This document shows, one piece after another, positions 30,947-40,202 of a stretch of DNA of 64,000 bases. How positions within the stretch are numbered: the first letter of the stretch is position 1; every line of letters begins with the position of its first letter. Under the pieces are notes generated by a model. It did not search any database, was not told where the DNA came from, and saw only the letters and a program-made list of their open reading frames with translations. Both the position numbers and the translations under genes were made by a program. The DNA lies in NCBI RefSeq assembly GCF_001413925.1, contig NZ_LBMJ01000001.1, positions 3,078,001 to 3,142,000 on the forward strand. Reading direction: 5' to 3'. The DNA is from Nonlabens sp. YIK11 (GTDB lineage Bacteria > Bacteroidota > Bacteroidia > Flavobacteriales > Flavobacteriaceae).

Positions 30947-33904
30947 CTATCGCTCTAATTCGAGCTTTACCAGAGTTCCATGTTGTGAATAGCTTATCTG
31001 TAGAGCCTTTTCTGCATCATAACCCAAAAAAGATAATCGTTCCCGAACCAGTTGCGTGCCCTTGGAAACGTGATGCTTGTTTTTATGGAAACTGACGTCA
31101 CCTATTCCGTTATCCGTGATCGTGCATTGATAGCACTGCGAGTCGATAACGGCAAATTCTATTCTTATTTGCGGTGATTCTATGCGCGAGGGAAAGGCGT
31201 GAATAAACGCATTTTCAACAAAAGGTTGCAAGATCATTGTTGGTATATGCGTTTGTGTCAACGACAGCTCTGGATCTACAATGAATATAACCTCAATACG
31301 GTCTGAGAATCTAGCATTTTCAAGATCTATATATCTCTTTAAATACGCGATCTCATCCTCTAACGTGATCAATGGTCGTTCTGTGTTGTGCAAATTGGAC
31401 CTGATCAAATCTGAAAATGTGCCCAGGTATTTCATAGCCCGATCATTCTCATTATTACTTATAAAATATTGAACAGAATTGAGTGAATTAAAAATAAAAT
31501 GTGGGTTCATTTGGGATAGCAACGCCTCCATTTTAACTTCTTCAATTCTCTTAGTGACAGACTCCTTTTCTAGAGCTGTTTGATAAGCACGTTTTCGCTT
31601 AAAGCGAAAATAAACTATCAAAAACATCATGGATACCAAAAAGATCAATGCTAGGAACAGATTGCTTTTGTAAAATGGTTTGGCAATATGAAACTCTAGG
31701 ATCTTCTGATCCATTTTGTAACCTGTTGAAGCATCATCGATCTGGACAAATAATTGATAATCGCCAGAATCCAAAAAAGGCAACGTAAGTTTATTCTCTG
31801 GTAGTTCTATCCACGAATCGCTCTCATCTAATCGGTAACTGTATCTCAGTTTTCCCGGGAACGGATGGTTGTTGGTACTCAATTGAATCTCTAGCGAATT
31901 CTGATCATGATCCAAATTGATTTTACCGTTGACCATTTCAGCTGCGTTAATCTCTGTACCATTAATCATCAAAGATTGCAGACCTATGTGGTCTACCCTA
32001 CTTTTTTGATTAAGAACTGCATCCAGCTGTATAGAATAGCTACCGTGATCACTAGCTAGATGCAATATGCCATCATTTACAAAACCATTGTAGATTTTAG
32101 AATCAACTCCTTGCTCCTGATTCATAAATATCTCGCGATCACCATTGTGAAAAACTATTCCTTGTGATGTGCCCAGAATGATGAAATCCTTATAGGAAGA
32201 AAGAAAGGTGATGGTTTTACCATGTGATGGATCACGATGGATCTGACTTGCTTTAAATGTTGAATCGTCATTAATAACAAATACATCACCGTCTTCATTG
32301 GTGACCGCCTTCCTACCGTCATTTAGTTCAGTAATGAACCTTAATCGTTTCTCGTTCCAAATATTGTTTTCTGCTAATGAGATAAACTGTCCATCTTCAT
32401 AGACATATAAACCATTAAAAATAGAGGTGAGATAGGTTTTATTTCCATCTTGAAAGCTGCCAACCACAAACCTAGGGTTATCCATAGATTTGGACTCATC
32501 ATAGTACGTGTATCTCATGGTAGAAACACTATCATAAACCCGCGTGCCGTGATAAAAATTAGGCTCTATCAATTGGCCATCTGCTGTAAAATTGAATTCC
32601 AAAGCGTGAACAGGCATATAGTTGATGAGTGCTCCAGATCCATCAAATTGATACATACCGATAGAAGTGTTTACCCAAATAGTACCACGGTTTTCTTTGA
32701 CGCTATAGAAAACAATGTCCGTTGGACATGTATCGTACTTTAATTCATAAAAGTAATTCTCGTATTTAGGAAGATCATTAGGATTGCTATCAACATATTC
32801 TACTTGCCATTTTTTGAATTGGTTAGCGTCAATAGAAATGTTCTCTATTTGCAACGCATCATTGTATAGGGTAATCATATCACCGTCCAGCTGCGCAAAA
32901 TCGACTACCCTATCGTGATTTGATTTTTCAAATGAGACTGATTGATCCAGTCTGATTTCGTAATAACCATTATCCAAAGTACCTAGATATAACAAACCAA
33001 ACTCACGTTGCACCGCAAGCGATGTTACTTGAGTACTTTCAACATCAAAGAACTCATTTCGCAACTCAAATCCACCTGGCACTAACTCATAAATCCCACC
33101 ATCCTTAGAATAGATTCCCCAACCGGCTGCAAAAAGTCTATCCTCCAATGGCTCATAATCCCAGAAAATAGAATTGCCTCGCGGTTCCATTTTTCTCAAT
33201 GAAGTTATATCTGTAAAACCTGCTGTGGAAACAGTTTTATAATACTGCTTGCCACTTAAATACATAGAATCCTTGAATTGAGAAGCGCCATAGAGATACT
33301 TTTCCGCCCAAACGCGATTTAATGAGATTTTATCCTCATCGAGTGCCACCTTGTGAATCCCATCATCATAGGTGATCACATAAACCTCATTTTTGAGCTC
33401 TAAAAATCCTTGAACGTTGAAAGGATCGTCAGGAATGGAATTAGGATCGTAGGTTATGATACGGTCAGGACGAGTCATGTCTATCACCGCAAGTCCATCG
33501 CTGGTTCCTATGTACAACCATTCATCATGAATAAATAGCTGGGTAACCTCTTGATCTGGTAATTGATCATTATGAGCGTAGGGAATAATTTTATTGTCCT
33601 TAAAAGTAGATAACCCTTTACCATAGCTGCCTATCCAGATATTCCCATAAACATCTTGATTAATTGCCCAGATATTGTTTTGGGTAAGGCCATCTTCCTT
33701 GAAATAGGAATCCACCTGATCGTTATATTTCCTGACCAGACCGTTATCAGTTCCTATCCATAATGCGCCATCCTTGGCAATAAACAGAGTGCGCACCGTA
33801 TTGTTAGGCAGTATGTCGCGATCAGAAAAGTGAGTAGATGGATATTGTTGCGTAAAACCAACTAAAGAAACCAGCAGGCAACAGAGTAGATTATGCCATT
33901 TCAC
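30947..33904 (-). CDS. Beta-propeller LytS-type sensor histidine kinase
   Basis: A 985-residue sensor. It starts with GTG at 33904, giving a signal peptide (MKWHNLLCCLLVSLVGFTQQ); this start overlaps the regulator gene by 14 bases. The periplasmic part is a two-component-regulator propeller, seen in repeats such as DGALWIGTDNGLVRKY and YGNIWIGSYGKGLST, then a Y_Y_Y immunoglobulin-like domain (about 640-730). One membrane helix (about 745-765) leads to a His_kinase domain with SQMNPHFIFNSLNSVQYF, His near 801, and a HATPase with TDNGIGDV. It resembles hybrid-type sensors for glycans, but the ligand is unknown. Confidence 0.9.
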   Translation of the reverse strand: MKWHNLLCCLLVSLVGFTQQYPSTHFSDRDILPNNTVRTLFIAKDGALWIGTDNGLVRKYNDQVDSYFKEDGLTQNNIWAINQDVYGNIWIGSYGKGLSTFKDNKIIPYAHNDQLPDQEVTQLFIHDEWLYIGTSDGLAVIDMTRPDRIITYDPNSIPDDPFNVQGFLELKNEVYVITYDDGIHKVALDEDKISLNRVWAEKYLYGASQFKDSMYLSGKQYYKTVSTAGFTDITSLRKMEPRGNSIFWDYEPLEDRLFAAGWGIYSKDGGIYELVPGGFELRNEFFDVESTQVTSLAVQREFGLLYLGTLDNGYYEIRLDQSVSFEKSNHDRVVDFAQLDGDMITLYNDALQIENISIDANQFKKWQVEYVDSNPNDLPKYENYFYELKYDTCPTDIVFYSVKENRGTIWVNTSIGMYQFDGSGALINYMPVHALEFNFTADGQLIEPNFYHGTRVYDSVSTMRYTYYDESKSMDNPRFVVGSFQDGNKTYLTSIFNGLYVYEDGQFISLAENNIWNEKRLRFITELNDGRKAVTNEDGDVFVINDDSTFKASQIHRDPSHGKTITFLSSYKDFIILGTSQGIVFHNGDREIFMNQEQGVDSKIYNGFVNDGILHLASDHGSYSIQLDAVLNQKSRVDHIGLQSLMINGTEINAAEMVNGKINLDHDQNSLEIQLSTNNHPFPGKLRYSYRLDESDSWIELPENKLTLPFLDSGDYQLFVQIDDASTGYKMDQKILEFHIAKPFYKSNLFLALIFLVSMMFLIVYFRFKRKRAYQTALEKESVTKRIEEVKMEALLSQMNPHFIFNSLNSVQYFISNNENDRAMKYLGTFSDLIRSNLHNTERPLITLEDEIAYLKRYIDLENARFSDRIEVIFIVDPELSLTQTHIPTMILQPFVENAFIHAFPSRIESPQIRIEFAVIDSQCYQCTITDNGIGDVSFHKNKHHVSKGTQLVRERLSFLGYDAEKALQISYSQHGTLVKLELER

Positions 33905-34643
33905 TAATTCGGTTTTTGAAATAAGCCAGTTTACGTTCTGATACTTTCACTAACGTACCATCGCGCAACTTCACCTCTTTATCTGCATTTATAAAAGAAC
34001 GCACTTCGTTTAGATTGATGATGTATGAATTGTGCACGCGGCAAAAATCCTTTTCTGGCAGACACTCTTCAATAGCCTTCATGGAACTCGTTACGAGTTT
34101 TTTAGTCTTGTTTTGAAAATAGAACTGGCAATAATTTCCAGCTGCCTCCACATATAAAATATCCTTGAGCACCACCACTTCAAATCCTGTAGGCGTATTG
34201 AATACGATCCTTTCCTTACTTCGCTTATTGTCCAGATAATCTGTAAAGACATCAAATTTCTCTAAAATAGCTTGTTTGTGCTCACGTGTTTTTTGAAATC
34301 TAGTGATGGCTTGGCCTACCTTTTCTGGATCTAGCGGCTTAAGTAAATAATGTAATGCGCTGCATTCAAAGGCTCTGATAGCATAGCGATCATAGGCCGT
34401 CACAAAAATGACCTCAAAATTTATCTCGTCAAAATACTGCATGAGCTGGAAGCCATCTTCTTCTGGCATTTGTATATCCAGAAAAACGAGATCCACTTTA
34501 TTATTCTTGATGGCCTGGACTCCTTCTTGGACAGAGCTACAGCTTTCCACCAGGTGCAATTTTGCACCCAGCTCTTTTTCTAGAAGGTTGGCAAGAAACA
34601 TTCTTGCGTTTACCTCATCATCGATAATTACCACATTAATCAT
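33891..34643 (-). CDS. LytTR-family response regulator
   Basis: A 250-residue transcription factor. The receiver domain has IIDDE near the start and the phosphoacceptor in VFLDIQMPEEDG; the output is a LytTR DNA-binding domain (about 145-245) with VEAAGNYCQFYF and FCRVHNSYIINLNEV. The 14-base overlap with the kinase gene makes it the cognate partner. The target genes are not evident nearby. Confidence 0.92.
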   Translation of the reverse strand: MINVVIIDDEVNARMFLANLLEKELGAKLHLVESCSSVQEGVQAIKNNKVDLVFLDIQMPEEDGFQLMQYFDEINFEVIFVTAYDRYAIRAFECSALHYLLKPLDPEKVGQAITRFQKTREHKQAILEKFDVFTDYLDNKRSKERIVFNTPTGFEVVVLKDILYVEAAGNYCQFYFQNKTKKLVTSSMKAIEECLPEKDFCRVHNSYIINLNEVRSFINADKEVKLRDGTLVKVSERKLAYFKNRISEMA

Positions 34644-34713
34644 GTTTTAAATGTAGGAAAAAGAAATGGCAGATGATGAGCTGGTAGGAAGTAATGCAGA
34701 TTAAAAGTGAATT

Positions 34714-34729
34714 CGCTTTCGCGAAAGCG
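34714..34729. repeat. Iterated palindrome, copy 8 (perfect, intergenic)
   Basis: Lies upstream of the LytTR regulator gene and 24 bases from the DUF4293 terminator, with flanks ATT and AACTC. Confidence 0.95.
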
Positions 34730-34752
34730 AACTCAATAAAAGCCCCATAAAC

Positions 34753-34785
34753 AAAAAACCTGCAGGGTGGCGCCCTGCAGGTTTT
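34753..34785 (-). terminator. Terminator of the DUF4293 gene
   Basis: AAAACCTGCAGGG, loop TGGCG, CCCTGCAGGTTTT: a perfect 13-base stem, with a T run on the minus strand, 29 bases after the DUF4293 stop. Confidence 0.88.
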
Positions 34786-34813
34786 CACACTAATAGTACT
34801 AAGATTCTTGTGT

Positions 34814-35224
34814 TTATCGTAGTCGATCCACAGATTTTACGAGTTGTTCATCCTTTCTTATAGCCCTATTTGCAAGGACCAGTAAAACGATAGATAGGAT
34901 AGGAATGAACATCCCAATGCCTTTCTCTGCAACCGCCGTCGCTCCAGACATCGTTAGGGCTCGATATACGAAAACTCCTAGCAAAATGAAATTCAACATT
35001 ATGTTCAAACGGTTGATCACCGTTTGTAGCTTTCTATTCTTATACAGAAAAATAGCAAAGATCGAAATTACGGCACTTGCCACAAAGGCACCAAAATAAG
35101 AATTTTCATCCATCGCCACAACTTCATTTCCCTCACCATCGATCCATAGGCTTACCAGAAATATCAAACCACCACTACAAGCAGCGGCAAGGATCAACCA
35201 TATGGTCTGTATTCTTTGTATCAT
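34814..35224 (-). CDS. DUF4293 membrane protein
   Basis: A 136-residue protein with four hydrophobic helices and short loops (start MIQRIQTIWLILAAACSG; end rich in Arg/Lys). It matches DUF4293, which in Bacteroidota is commonly encoded divergently next to rho, as here. No function is known. Confidence 0.85.
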   Translation of the reverse strand: MIQRIQTIWLILAAACSGGLIFLVSLWIDGEGNEVVAMDENSYFGAFVASAVISIFAIFLYKNRKLQTVINRLNIMLNFILLGVFVYRALTMSGATAVAEKGIGMFIPILSIVLLVLANRAIRKDEQLVKSVDRLR

Positions 35225-35256
35225 GGTGTAAAGCCTAAATTTTCTTTAAAGCTGGA

Positions 35257-35264
35257 CAAAAATA
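35257..35264 (-). promoter_or_regulatory. Promoter -7 box of the DUF4293 gene
   Basis: TATTTTTG on the minus strand with a TTG 18 bases further upstream; the leader would be about 25 bases. Confidence 0.55.
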
Positions 35265-35327
35265 CAGTTTACAGGCAAAAAACAAGGGTTGGTAAACTTT
35301 TTTTAGCGTATCATTGTAGGACATTAC

Positions 35328-35354
35328 AGTTAACCACCTCTTATTAGGTTAACT
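35328..35354. promoter_or_regulatory. Inverted repeat in the rho leader
   Basis: AGTTAACC, an 11-base spacer, GGTTAACT: a perfect 8-base inverted repeat about 80 bases before the rho ATG. It may be an operator or an RNA hairpin; rho genes are often autoregulated. Confidence 0.45.
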
Positions 35355-35432
35355 AGGGACTGAAAATTTTTCTGATAGATTCCAGTCTCATTTATCCCTC
35401 AAGAAAATTTACATACACTTTTCCATAATTAC

Positions 35433-37208
35433 ATGTTTCAAATAGCTGATTTAAAATCAAAGAAACTTCCTGAACTACAGGAAATTGCTCAAGGATTGAA
35501 CGTTCCAAAATTTCGCGCCATGCGCAAACTGGACCTAGTCTACAAAATCCTTGACCTACAAGCCGCTAATCCAGATGTGGTGAAAAAATTAGATGCTGAC
35601 GATAATTCAACGCCAGAATCTCCTAAGCAAGACGCACCTAAGGAACGTAAACCTAGATCAGCGCCCAAAAAGCGTGAACCTAAAGAGCGTAAGGCAAAAA
35701 ATCAAAATGACTCAAACGACAAGTCGTCTGATCAAAACGATGCCGATTCCAAAAACGATAAGGCCAATAACAAGCCCAATCCACGTCAGGTAAAGAGCAA
35801 GGATTCCACCAACAAACCGAATCCTAGACAAAACAAACCACGCGACAACAAGGATTCTGACAACAGAAACGACAAGAACGGTAATGACAACCGTAACGAT
35901 AACCGTCGTGACAACAAGAATGATAAGGACGGCAACGATAACCGCAATGACAATCGTCGCAACGATCATAATGACAAGGATGGCAACGACAACCGCAATC
36001 CACGTCAAAAGAACCAACGCAACAACAACCAAAACAACGTGCCTAAAGGCAATAAGGATAACCGTAATCGCTACCGTGATCCAGAATTTGAATTTGATGG
36101 AATCATTGAGAGCGAAGGTGTTCTAGACATGATGCCAGATGGTTATGGTTTCTTGCGCAGTAGTGACTACAATTACCTAGCATCTCCAGATGATATCTAT
36201 GTATCTCAATCGCAAGTACGATTGTTTGGGTTGAAGACTGGTGATACGGTACTAGGAATGGTGCGTCCACCTAAAGAAGGTGAAAAGTATTTCCCACTCA
36301 TCAAGATCTCACAAATCAACGGCCTGGACCCAAGTGTGGTTCGTGATCGTGTTTCTTTTGAGCACTTGACACCATTGTTCCCAGATGAGAAATTCAACCT
36401 GGCAGAGCGACGCGCAAGCGTCTCCACAAGAGTGATGGATCTGTTTGCACCCATAGGTAAAGGACAGCGTGGTATGATCGTGGCACAACCTAAAACCGGT
36501 AAAACGATGCTATTGAAAGACATCGCTAATGCTATCGCTGCCAACCATCCAGAAGTGTATCAATTAATCCTTTTGATTGATGAACGTCCAGAAGAAGTAA
36601 CTGACATGCAACGTCACGTTGACGGTGAGGTGATCGCCTCTACTTTTGATAAGGAAGCTCACGATCACGTACGTGTGGCTAACATCGTTCTTGAAAAGGC
36701 AAAACGCATGGTAGAATGTGGACATGATGTCGTGATCCTATTGGACTCCATCACTCGTCTTGCAAGAGCTTACAACACGGTACAACCAGCGAGTGGTAAA
36801 GTCCTATCTGGTGGTGTGGATGCCAATGCATTGCATAAGCCTAAGAGATTCTTTGGCGCGGCTCGTAACATAGAAGGTGGTGGATCACTATCGATCATCG
36901 CTACAGCATTAACAGAGACTGGCTCTAAAATGGACGAGGTAATCTTTGAAGAATTTAAGGGAACCGGTAATATGGAGCTGCAACTGGATCGCAACATTTC
37001 CAACCGTCGTATTTTCCCAGCCATTGACCTTACTTCTTCGTCAACACGTCGTGACGACCTATTACTGGACAAAGACACAGTACAGCGCATGTGGATCATG
37101 AGAAAATACCTGGCCGATATGAATCCTGTAGAAGCTATGGAATTCATGTCTCAACGTATCAAGCAAACTCGTAACAATGAGGAGTTTCTTGCGACCATGA
37201 ACGACTAG
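35433..37208 (+). CDS. rho: Transcription termination factor Rho with Asn/Asp-rich insert
   Basis: A 591-residue hexameric RNA helicase that ends transcription of untranslated RNA. Residues 1-50 are the Rho-N helical domain ([18 protein letters not shown]). Residues about 60-220 are a low-complexity insert of Lys, Asn, Asp and Arg with repeated [17 protein letters not shown] units. The RNA-binding domain begins at [16 protein letters not shown] and the ATPase has [10 protein letters not shown] near residue 350 and [14 protein letters not shown]. Such inserts are known in Bacteroidota and Actinobacteria and can alter termination or drive condensate formation. It is transcribed alone. Confidence 0.93.
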   Translation: MFQIADLKSKKLPELQEIAQGLNVPKFRAMRKLDLVYKILDLQAANPDVVKKLDADDNSTPESPKQDAPKERKPRSAPKKREPKERKAKNQNDSNDKSSDQNDADSKNDKANNKPNPRQVKSKDSTNKPNPRQNKPRDNKDSDNRNDKNGNDNRNDNRRDNKNDKDGNDNRNDNRRNDHNDKDGNDNRNPRQKNQRNNNQNNVPKGNKDNRNRYRDPEFEFDGIIESEGVLDMMPDGYGFLRSSDYNYLASPDDIYVSQSQVRLFGLKTGDTVLGMVRPPKEGEKYFPLIKISQINGLDPSVVRDRVSFEHLTPLFPDEKFNLAERRASVSTRVMDLFAPIGKGQRGMIVAQPKTGKTMLLKDIANAIAANHPEVYQLILLIDERPEEVTDMQRHVDGEVIASTFDKEAHDHVRVANIVLEKAKRMVECGHDVVILLDSITRLARAYNTVQPASGKVLSGGVDANALHKPKRFFGAARNIEGGGSLSIIATALTETGSKMDEVIFEEFKGTGNMELQLDRNISNRRIFPAIDLTSSSTRRDDLLLDKDTVQRMWIMRKYLADMNPVEAMEFMSQRIKQTRNNEEFLATMND

Positions 37209-37230
37209 ATTCAAATAATATCCTACCTAG

Positions 37231-37256
37231 AGCCTCACTTAATTGTGGGGCTTTTT
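37231..37256 (+). terminator. Terminator of rho
   Basis: AGCCTCAC, loop TTAATT, GTGGGGCT then five T residues, 23 bases after the rho stop. Confidence 0.75.
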
Positions 37257-37262
37257 CGTGTT

Positions 37263-37278
37263 CGCTTTCGCGAAAGCG
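37263..37278. repeat. Iterated palindrome, copy 9 (perfect, intergenic)
   Basis: Directly after the rho terminator; extended symmetric core TTCGCTTTCGCGAAAGCGAA. Confidence 0.95.
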
Positions 37279-37451
37279 AATTTCTCGTAAACCTCATCCA
37301 TGAACCTACTGGAATGACCATTGGACAACATCAATGACATCTAATAAAGATTATTTTAAAAACTTCTGAAAATTTCGAGATCAGATGATAATCTGGCAGC
37401 CGTTTGTGCGTTGTTCCAGTAACTACCCTATAAAACCCTAAAGTAACTAAC

Positions 37452-38039
37452 ATGAAAAACCTCATCTACACTGGCTTGTTCATAACCGCCATAGGCGTCG
37501 CGCAGGAGCAAACCATGGATCAGAATCCTATAGACAATCAGTTTGAAAAACTGATTTCTGAATCCAACGACTTCAACAACTATAAAGTTGTTAAGGAAAG
37601 TGATCTAAAAAACTTAAGAGCAAATACCTCTACCTACATCCTAGAGCTTAATGAAAGAATTGAGCAGCTAGAAGAAAGCGTTGCTCTTGAAAAGCAAGCC
37701 CAAATTCCCTTGCAAGAGCAACTAACAGCCGCAAATACCAACGTCGAGCAATTGAATGCCGAAAAAGATGCCATCTCCATACTGGGAATAGCGATGAATA
37801 AAGATGTGTACAACATCATGGTATGGTCTATCGTCGGTTTGCTAGCCATTGCGCTTGTATCGATCATCTTACAATACCGCAAGAGCAACGCGGTAACCCA
37901 ACAAGCTAAAGCAGAGCTTGCCACTAGCGAGGCAGAACTTGAAGAGTTGCGCCGCAAGTCTATTGAAGAAAAGCAACTTCTAGGAAGACAATTACAGGAT
38001 GAACGCAACAAGCTGTCCCGCTTGAGAACAGCTAATTAA
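37452..38039 (+). CDS. Membrane-anchored coiled-coil protein
   Basis: A 195-residue protein. A short N-terminal hydrophobic signal (MKNLIYTGLFITAIGVAQ) precedes an exported coiled coil (about 55-105), a single membrane helix (MVWSIVGLLAIALVSIIL, about 120-140) and a second charged coiled coil at the C terminus. Related flavobacterial proteins are often labelled tRNA (guanine-N1)-methyltransferase, but no methyltransferase fold or motif is present. A structural or membrane-linking role is possible. It is followed by a strong terminator. Confidence 0.7.
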   Translation: MKNLIYTGLFITAIGVAQEQTMDQNPIDNQFEKLISESNDFNNYKVVKESDLKNLRANTSTYILELNERIEQLEESVALEKQAQIPLQEQLTAANTNVEQLNAEKDAISILGIAMNKDVYNIMVWSIVGLLAIALVSIILQYRKSNAVTQQAKAELATSEAELEELRRKSIEEKQLLGRQLQDERNKLSRLRTAN

Positions 38040-38058
38040 ACTCTCAATGTTTAAATAC

Positions 38059-38096
38059 AAAAAGTTCCAAGCTATTTTTATGGCTTGGAACTTTTT
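38059..38096 (+). terminator. Terminator of the coiled-coil gene
   Basis: AAAAAGTTCCAAGC, a 10-base loop, GCTTGGAACTTTTTT: a perfect 14-base stem on the plus strand. Confidence 0.88.
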
Positions 38097-38119
38097 TATG
38101 AATTGAACTATGATAAAAT

Positions 38120-38145
38120 AAAAAAACTTCCCTTGGTGAGAAGCT
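38120..38145 (-). terminator. Terminator of rpsT
   Basis: CTTCCC, loop TTGGT, GAGAAG with a seven-base T run on the minus strand, about 45 bases after the rpsT stop. Confidence 0.65.
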
Positions 38146-38171
38146 TTTAAAATACTTTTTGAACTTACAAT

Positions 38172-38423
38172 CTAGATAGAAGCAACGTGCTTTGCTAATT
38201 TAGATTTTAGGTTACTTGCCTTATTCCAGTGAATAACGTTTTTCTTAGCTAACTTATCGATCATGGAAGTTACCTCTACAAACAATTTCTCTGCTGCAGA
38301 TTTATCTTCAGTCTCTTTCAATTTCTTGATAGCGTTACGTGTAGTCTTGTGCTGGTACTTGTTACGTACTCTTGCAGCCTCATTTCTACGAATTCTCTTT
38401 AAAGCACTTTTGTGATTTGCCAT
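38172..38423 (-). CDS. rpsT: 30S ribosomal protein S20
   Basis: An 83-residue, strongly basic helical protein of the small ribosomal subunit that binds 16S rRNA. The start MANHKSALKRIRRNEAARVR and the end NKASNLKSKLAKHVAS are diagnostic. It lies between the coiled-coil gene (convergent) and tRNA-Glu (same strand, 43 bases upstream), and may be read from the tRNA promoter. Confidence 0.97.
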   Translation of the reverse strand: MANHKSALKRIRRNEAARVRNKYQHKTTRNAIKKLKETEDKSAAEKLFVEVTSMIDKLAKKNVIHWNKASNLKSKLAKHVASI

Positions 38424-38466
38424 ATCTTTTTAAACTAGGTTTCTTAAGAAACCGATTATGTTATTG

Positions 38467-38538
38467 TAGCCCGTAGGGGAATCGAACCCCTCTTACATGG
38501 ATGAAAACCATGCGTCCTAGCCGATAGACGAACGGGCC
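38467..38538 (-). tRNA. tRNA-Glu (UUC)
   Basis: A 72-base tRNA. The acceptor stem is GGCCCGT with ACGGGCT and discriminator A; the anticodon stem CATGG/CCATG encloses the loop TTTTCAT with anticodon TTC. The T arm is GGGGTTCGATTCCCC. The CCA end is not encoded. Confidence 0.96.
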
Positions 38539-38563
38539 ATTAATTTTGCTCGTTAAGCGGATG

Positions 38564-38571
38564 CAAAAATA
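38564..38571 (-). promoter_or_regulatory. Promoter -7 box of tRNA-Glu
   Basis: TATTTTTG on the minus strand, 25 bases before the 5' end of the tRNA. Confidence 0.5.
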
Positions 38572-38616
38572 AACACTTTTTTTAATCCTGCAAACGTCTT
38601 GCAAATTTTTCTTGAA

Positions 38617-40095
38617 TTAATATGCTTTTGCAAAAAGAACTCTTTGTTCAGAAGGGTTTCCTGTCAACACACACTTACCTGCATCTTTTCTTCCTTCGAT
38701 GGGAATGCAACGTATAGTGGCCTTGGTATATTCCTTAATTCTTTCTTCGGTTTCTGCGGTTCCATCCCAATGTGCCGATATAAAACCGCCCTTATTCTTG
38801 AGCACCTTCTTAAATTCTGGAAAGGTATCCACTTCGGTGATGTGTTCTTCGCGATAAGAAAGTGCTTTTTCAAATAAGGCGTTTTGAATCTCGTCGAGAA
38901 GATCCTTCACGTATTGCTCAATTCCTTCCAACGCGACAGATTCCTTTGTCAACGTATCTCTTCTTGCGAGTTCAACGGTTCCATTTGCTAAATCTCTTGC
39001 ACCTATTGCGATGCGCAAAGGCACACCTTGCAATTCATGTTGGGCAAATTTAGCTCCAGGTCGGAAGGTATCTCTATCGTCATATTTCACCGTTACTCCT
39101 AAGGCTCGCAAACCTTTCATAATATCTTGAACTGTACTGGAAAGCTCTTCAAGTTGTTCTGCTCCTTTATAAATAGGAACAATGACTACTTGATTGGGCG
39201 CTAGATTTGGAGGCAGGACCAATCCTTGGTCGTCGCTATGTGTCATGATAAGCGCTCCCATTAATCTTGTGGAAACACCCCATGAAGTAGCCCAAACATA
39301 TTCTTGTGTACCTTCACTATTGGCAAACTTCACATCAAAAGCCTTGGCAAAATTTTGACCTAGAAAATGACTAGTTCCAGCTTGTAGGGCTTTACCATCC
39401 TGCATCAGCGCTTCAATACAATAAGTTTCATCTGCTCCCGCAAAACGTTCGCTTTCTGTTTTAGTTCCTTTGATAACAGGTATGGCCATGAAGTTCTCAG
39501 CAAACTCTGCGTAGACATTGTTCATCAATTCAGCTTCAGCTAGTGCTTCCTTTTTGGTAGCGTGAGCGGTATGCCCTTCTTGCCAAAGGAATTCTGCCGT
39601 CCTAAGGAACAACCTCGTTCTCATCTCCCATCGCACCACATTAGCCCACTGATTGATCAACAAAGGCAAATCCCTGTAAGACTGTATCCATCCTTTATAA
39701 GTACTCCAGATGATCGCCTCACTTGTAGGCCTCACCACTAGTTCTTCCTCCAGTTTCGCTTCTGGATCCACACGTAGCTTTCCTGGATTATCAGGGTCAT
39801 TTTGCAATCGATAATGAGTCACCACAGCACACTCTTTAGCAAAACCTTCTGCGTTTTTCTCTTCCGCCTCAAAGAGGCTTTTTGGTACAAAAAGTGGAAA
39901 GTAAGCGTTTTGATGTCCCGTTTCCTTAAACATGCGATCCAGTTCTGCTTGCATCTTTTCCCAGATAGCATACCCATAAGGCTTAATCACCATACAACCA
40001 CGAACAGCGCTGTTTTGGGCTAAGTCGGCCTTGACCACCAGTTCATTATACCACTTTGAATAGTCTTCTGATCTACTTGTTAGGTTTTTACTCAT
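38617..40095 (-). CDS. proS: Prolyl-tRNA synthetase
   Basis: A 492-residue class II enzyme that charges tRNA-Pro. I use the ATG at 40095 ([19 protein letters not shown]); the six upstream codons start with TTG and are not needed. The short form without an editing insert, ending in [25 protein letters not shown], is the archaeal/eukaryotic-like type usual in Bacteroidota. Class II motifs include [10 protein letters not shown] and [20 protein letters not shown]. Confidence 0.95.
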   Translation of the reverse strand: MSKNLTSRSEDYSKWYNELVVKADLAQNSAVRGCMVIKPYGYAIWEKMQAELDRMFKETGHQNAYFPLFVPKSLFEAEEKNAEGFAKECAVVTHYRLQNDPDNPGKLRVDPEAKLEEELVVRPTSEAIIWSTYKGWIQSYRDLPLLINQWANVVRWEMRTRLFLRTAEFLWQEGHTAHATKKEALAEAELMNNVYAEFAENFMAIPVIKGTKTESERFAGADETYCIEALMQDGKALQAGTSHFLGQNFAKAFDVKFANSEGTQEYVWATSWGVSTRLMGALIMTHSDDQGLVLPPNLAPNQVVIVPIYKGAEQLEELSSTVQDIMKGLRALGVTVKYDDRDTFRPGAKFAQHELQGVPLRIAIGARDLANGTVELARRDTLTKESVALEGIEQYVKDLLDEIQNALFEKALSYREEHITEVDTFPEFKKVLKNKGGFISAHWDGTAETEERIKEYTKATIRCIPIEGRKDAGKCVLTGNPSEQRVLFAKAY

Positions 40096-40202
40096 ATATG
40101 GGATTTGGCACAAAACTTGTACCTTAATTAGGGTTCTGTTAAAAGCTTTCAGCTGCTCGCAAAACTACTTATTTTTATTAAATGCTTTTAAAAATTCACA
40201 CC

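Noticed and set aside
31588..31606. TTTTCGCTTAAAGCGAAAA in the propeller kinase gene as a further palindrome copy
   Set aside because: It is a perfect palindrome-like string but lacks the TTCGCGAA centre, so I did not count it with the family.
35712..36032. Minus-strand Val/Ile-rich frame within rho
   Set aside because: It is the antisense of the repetitive Asn/Asp-rich insert and has no independent support.
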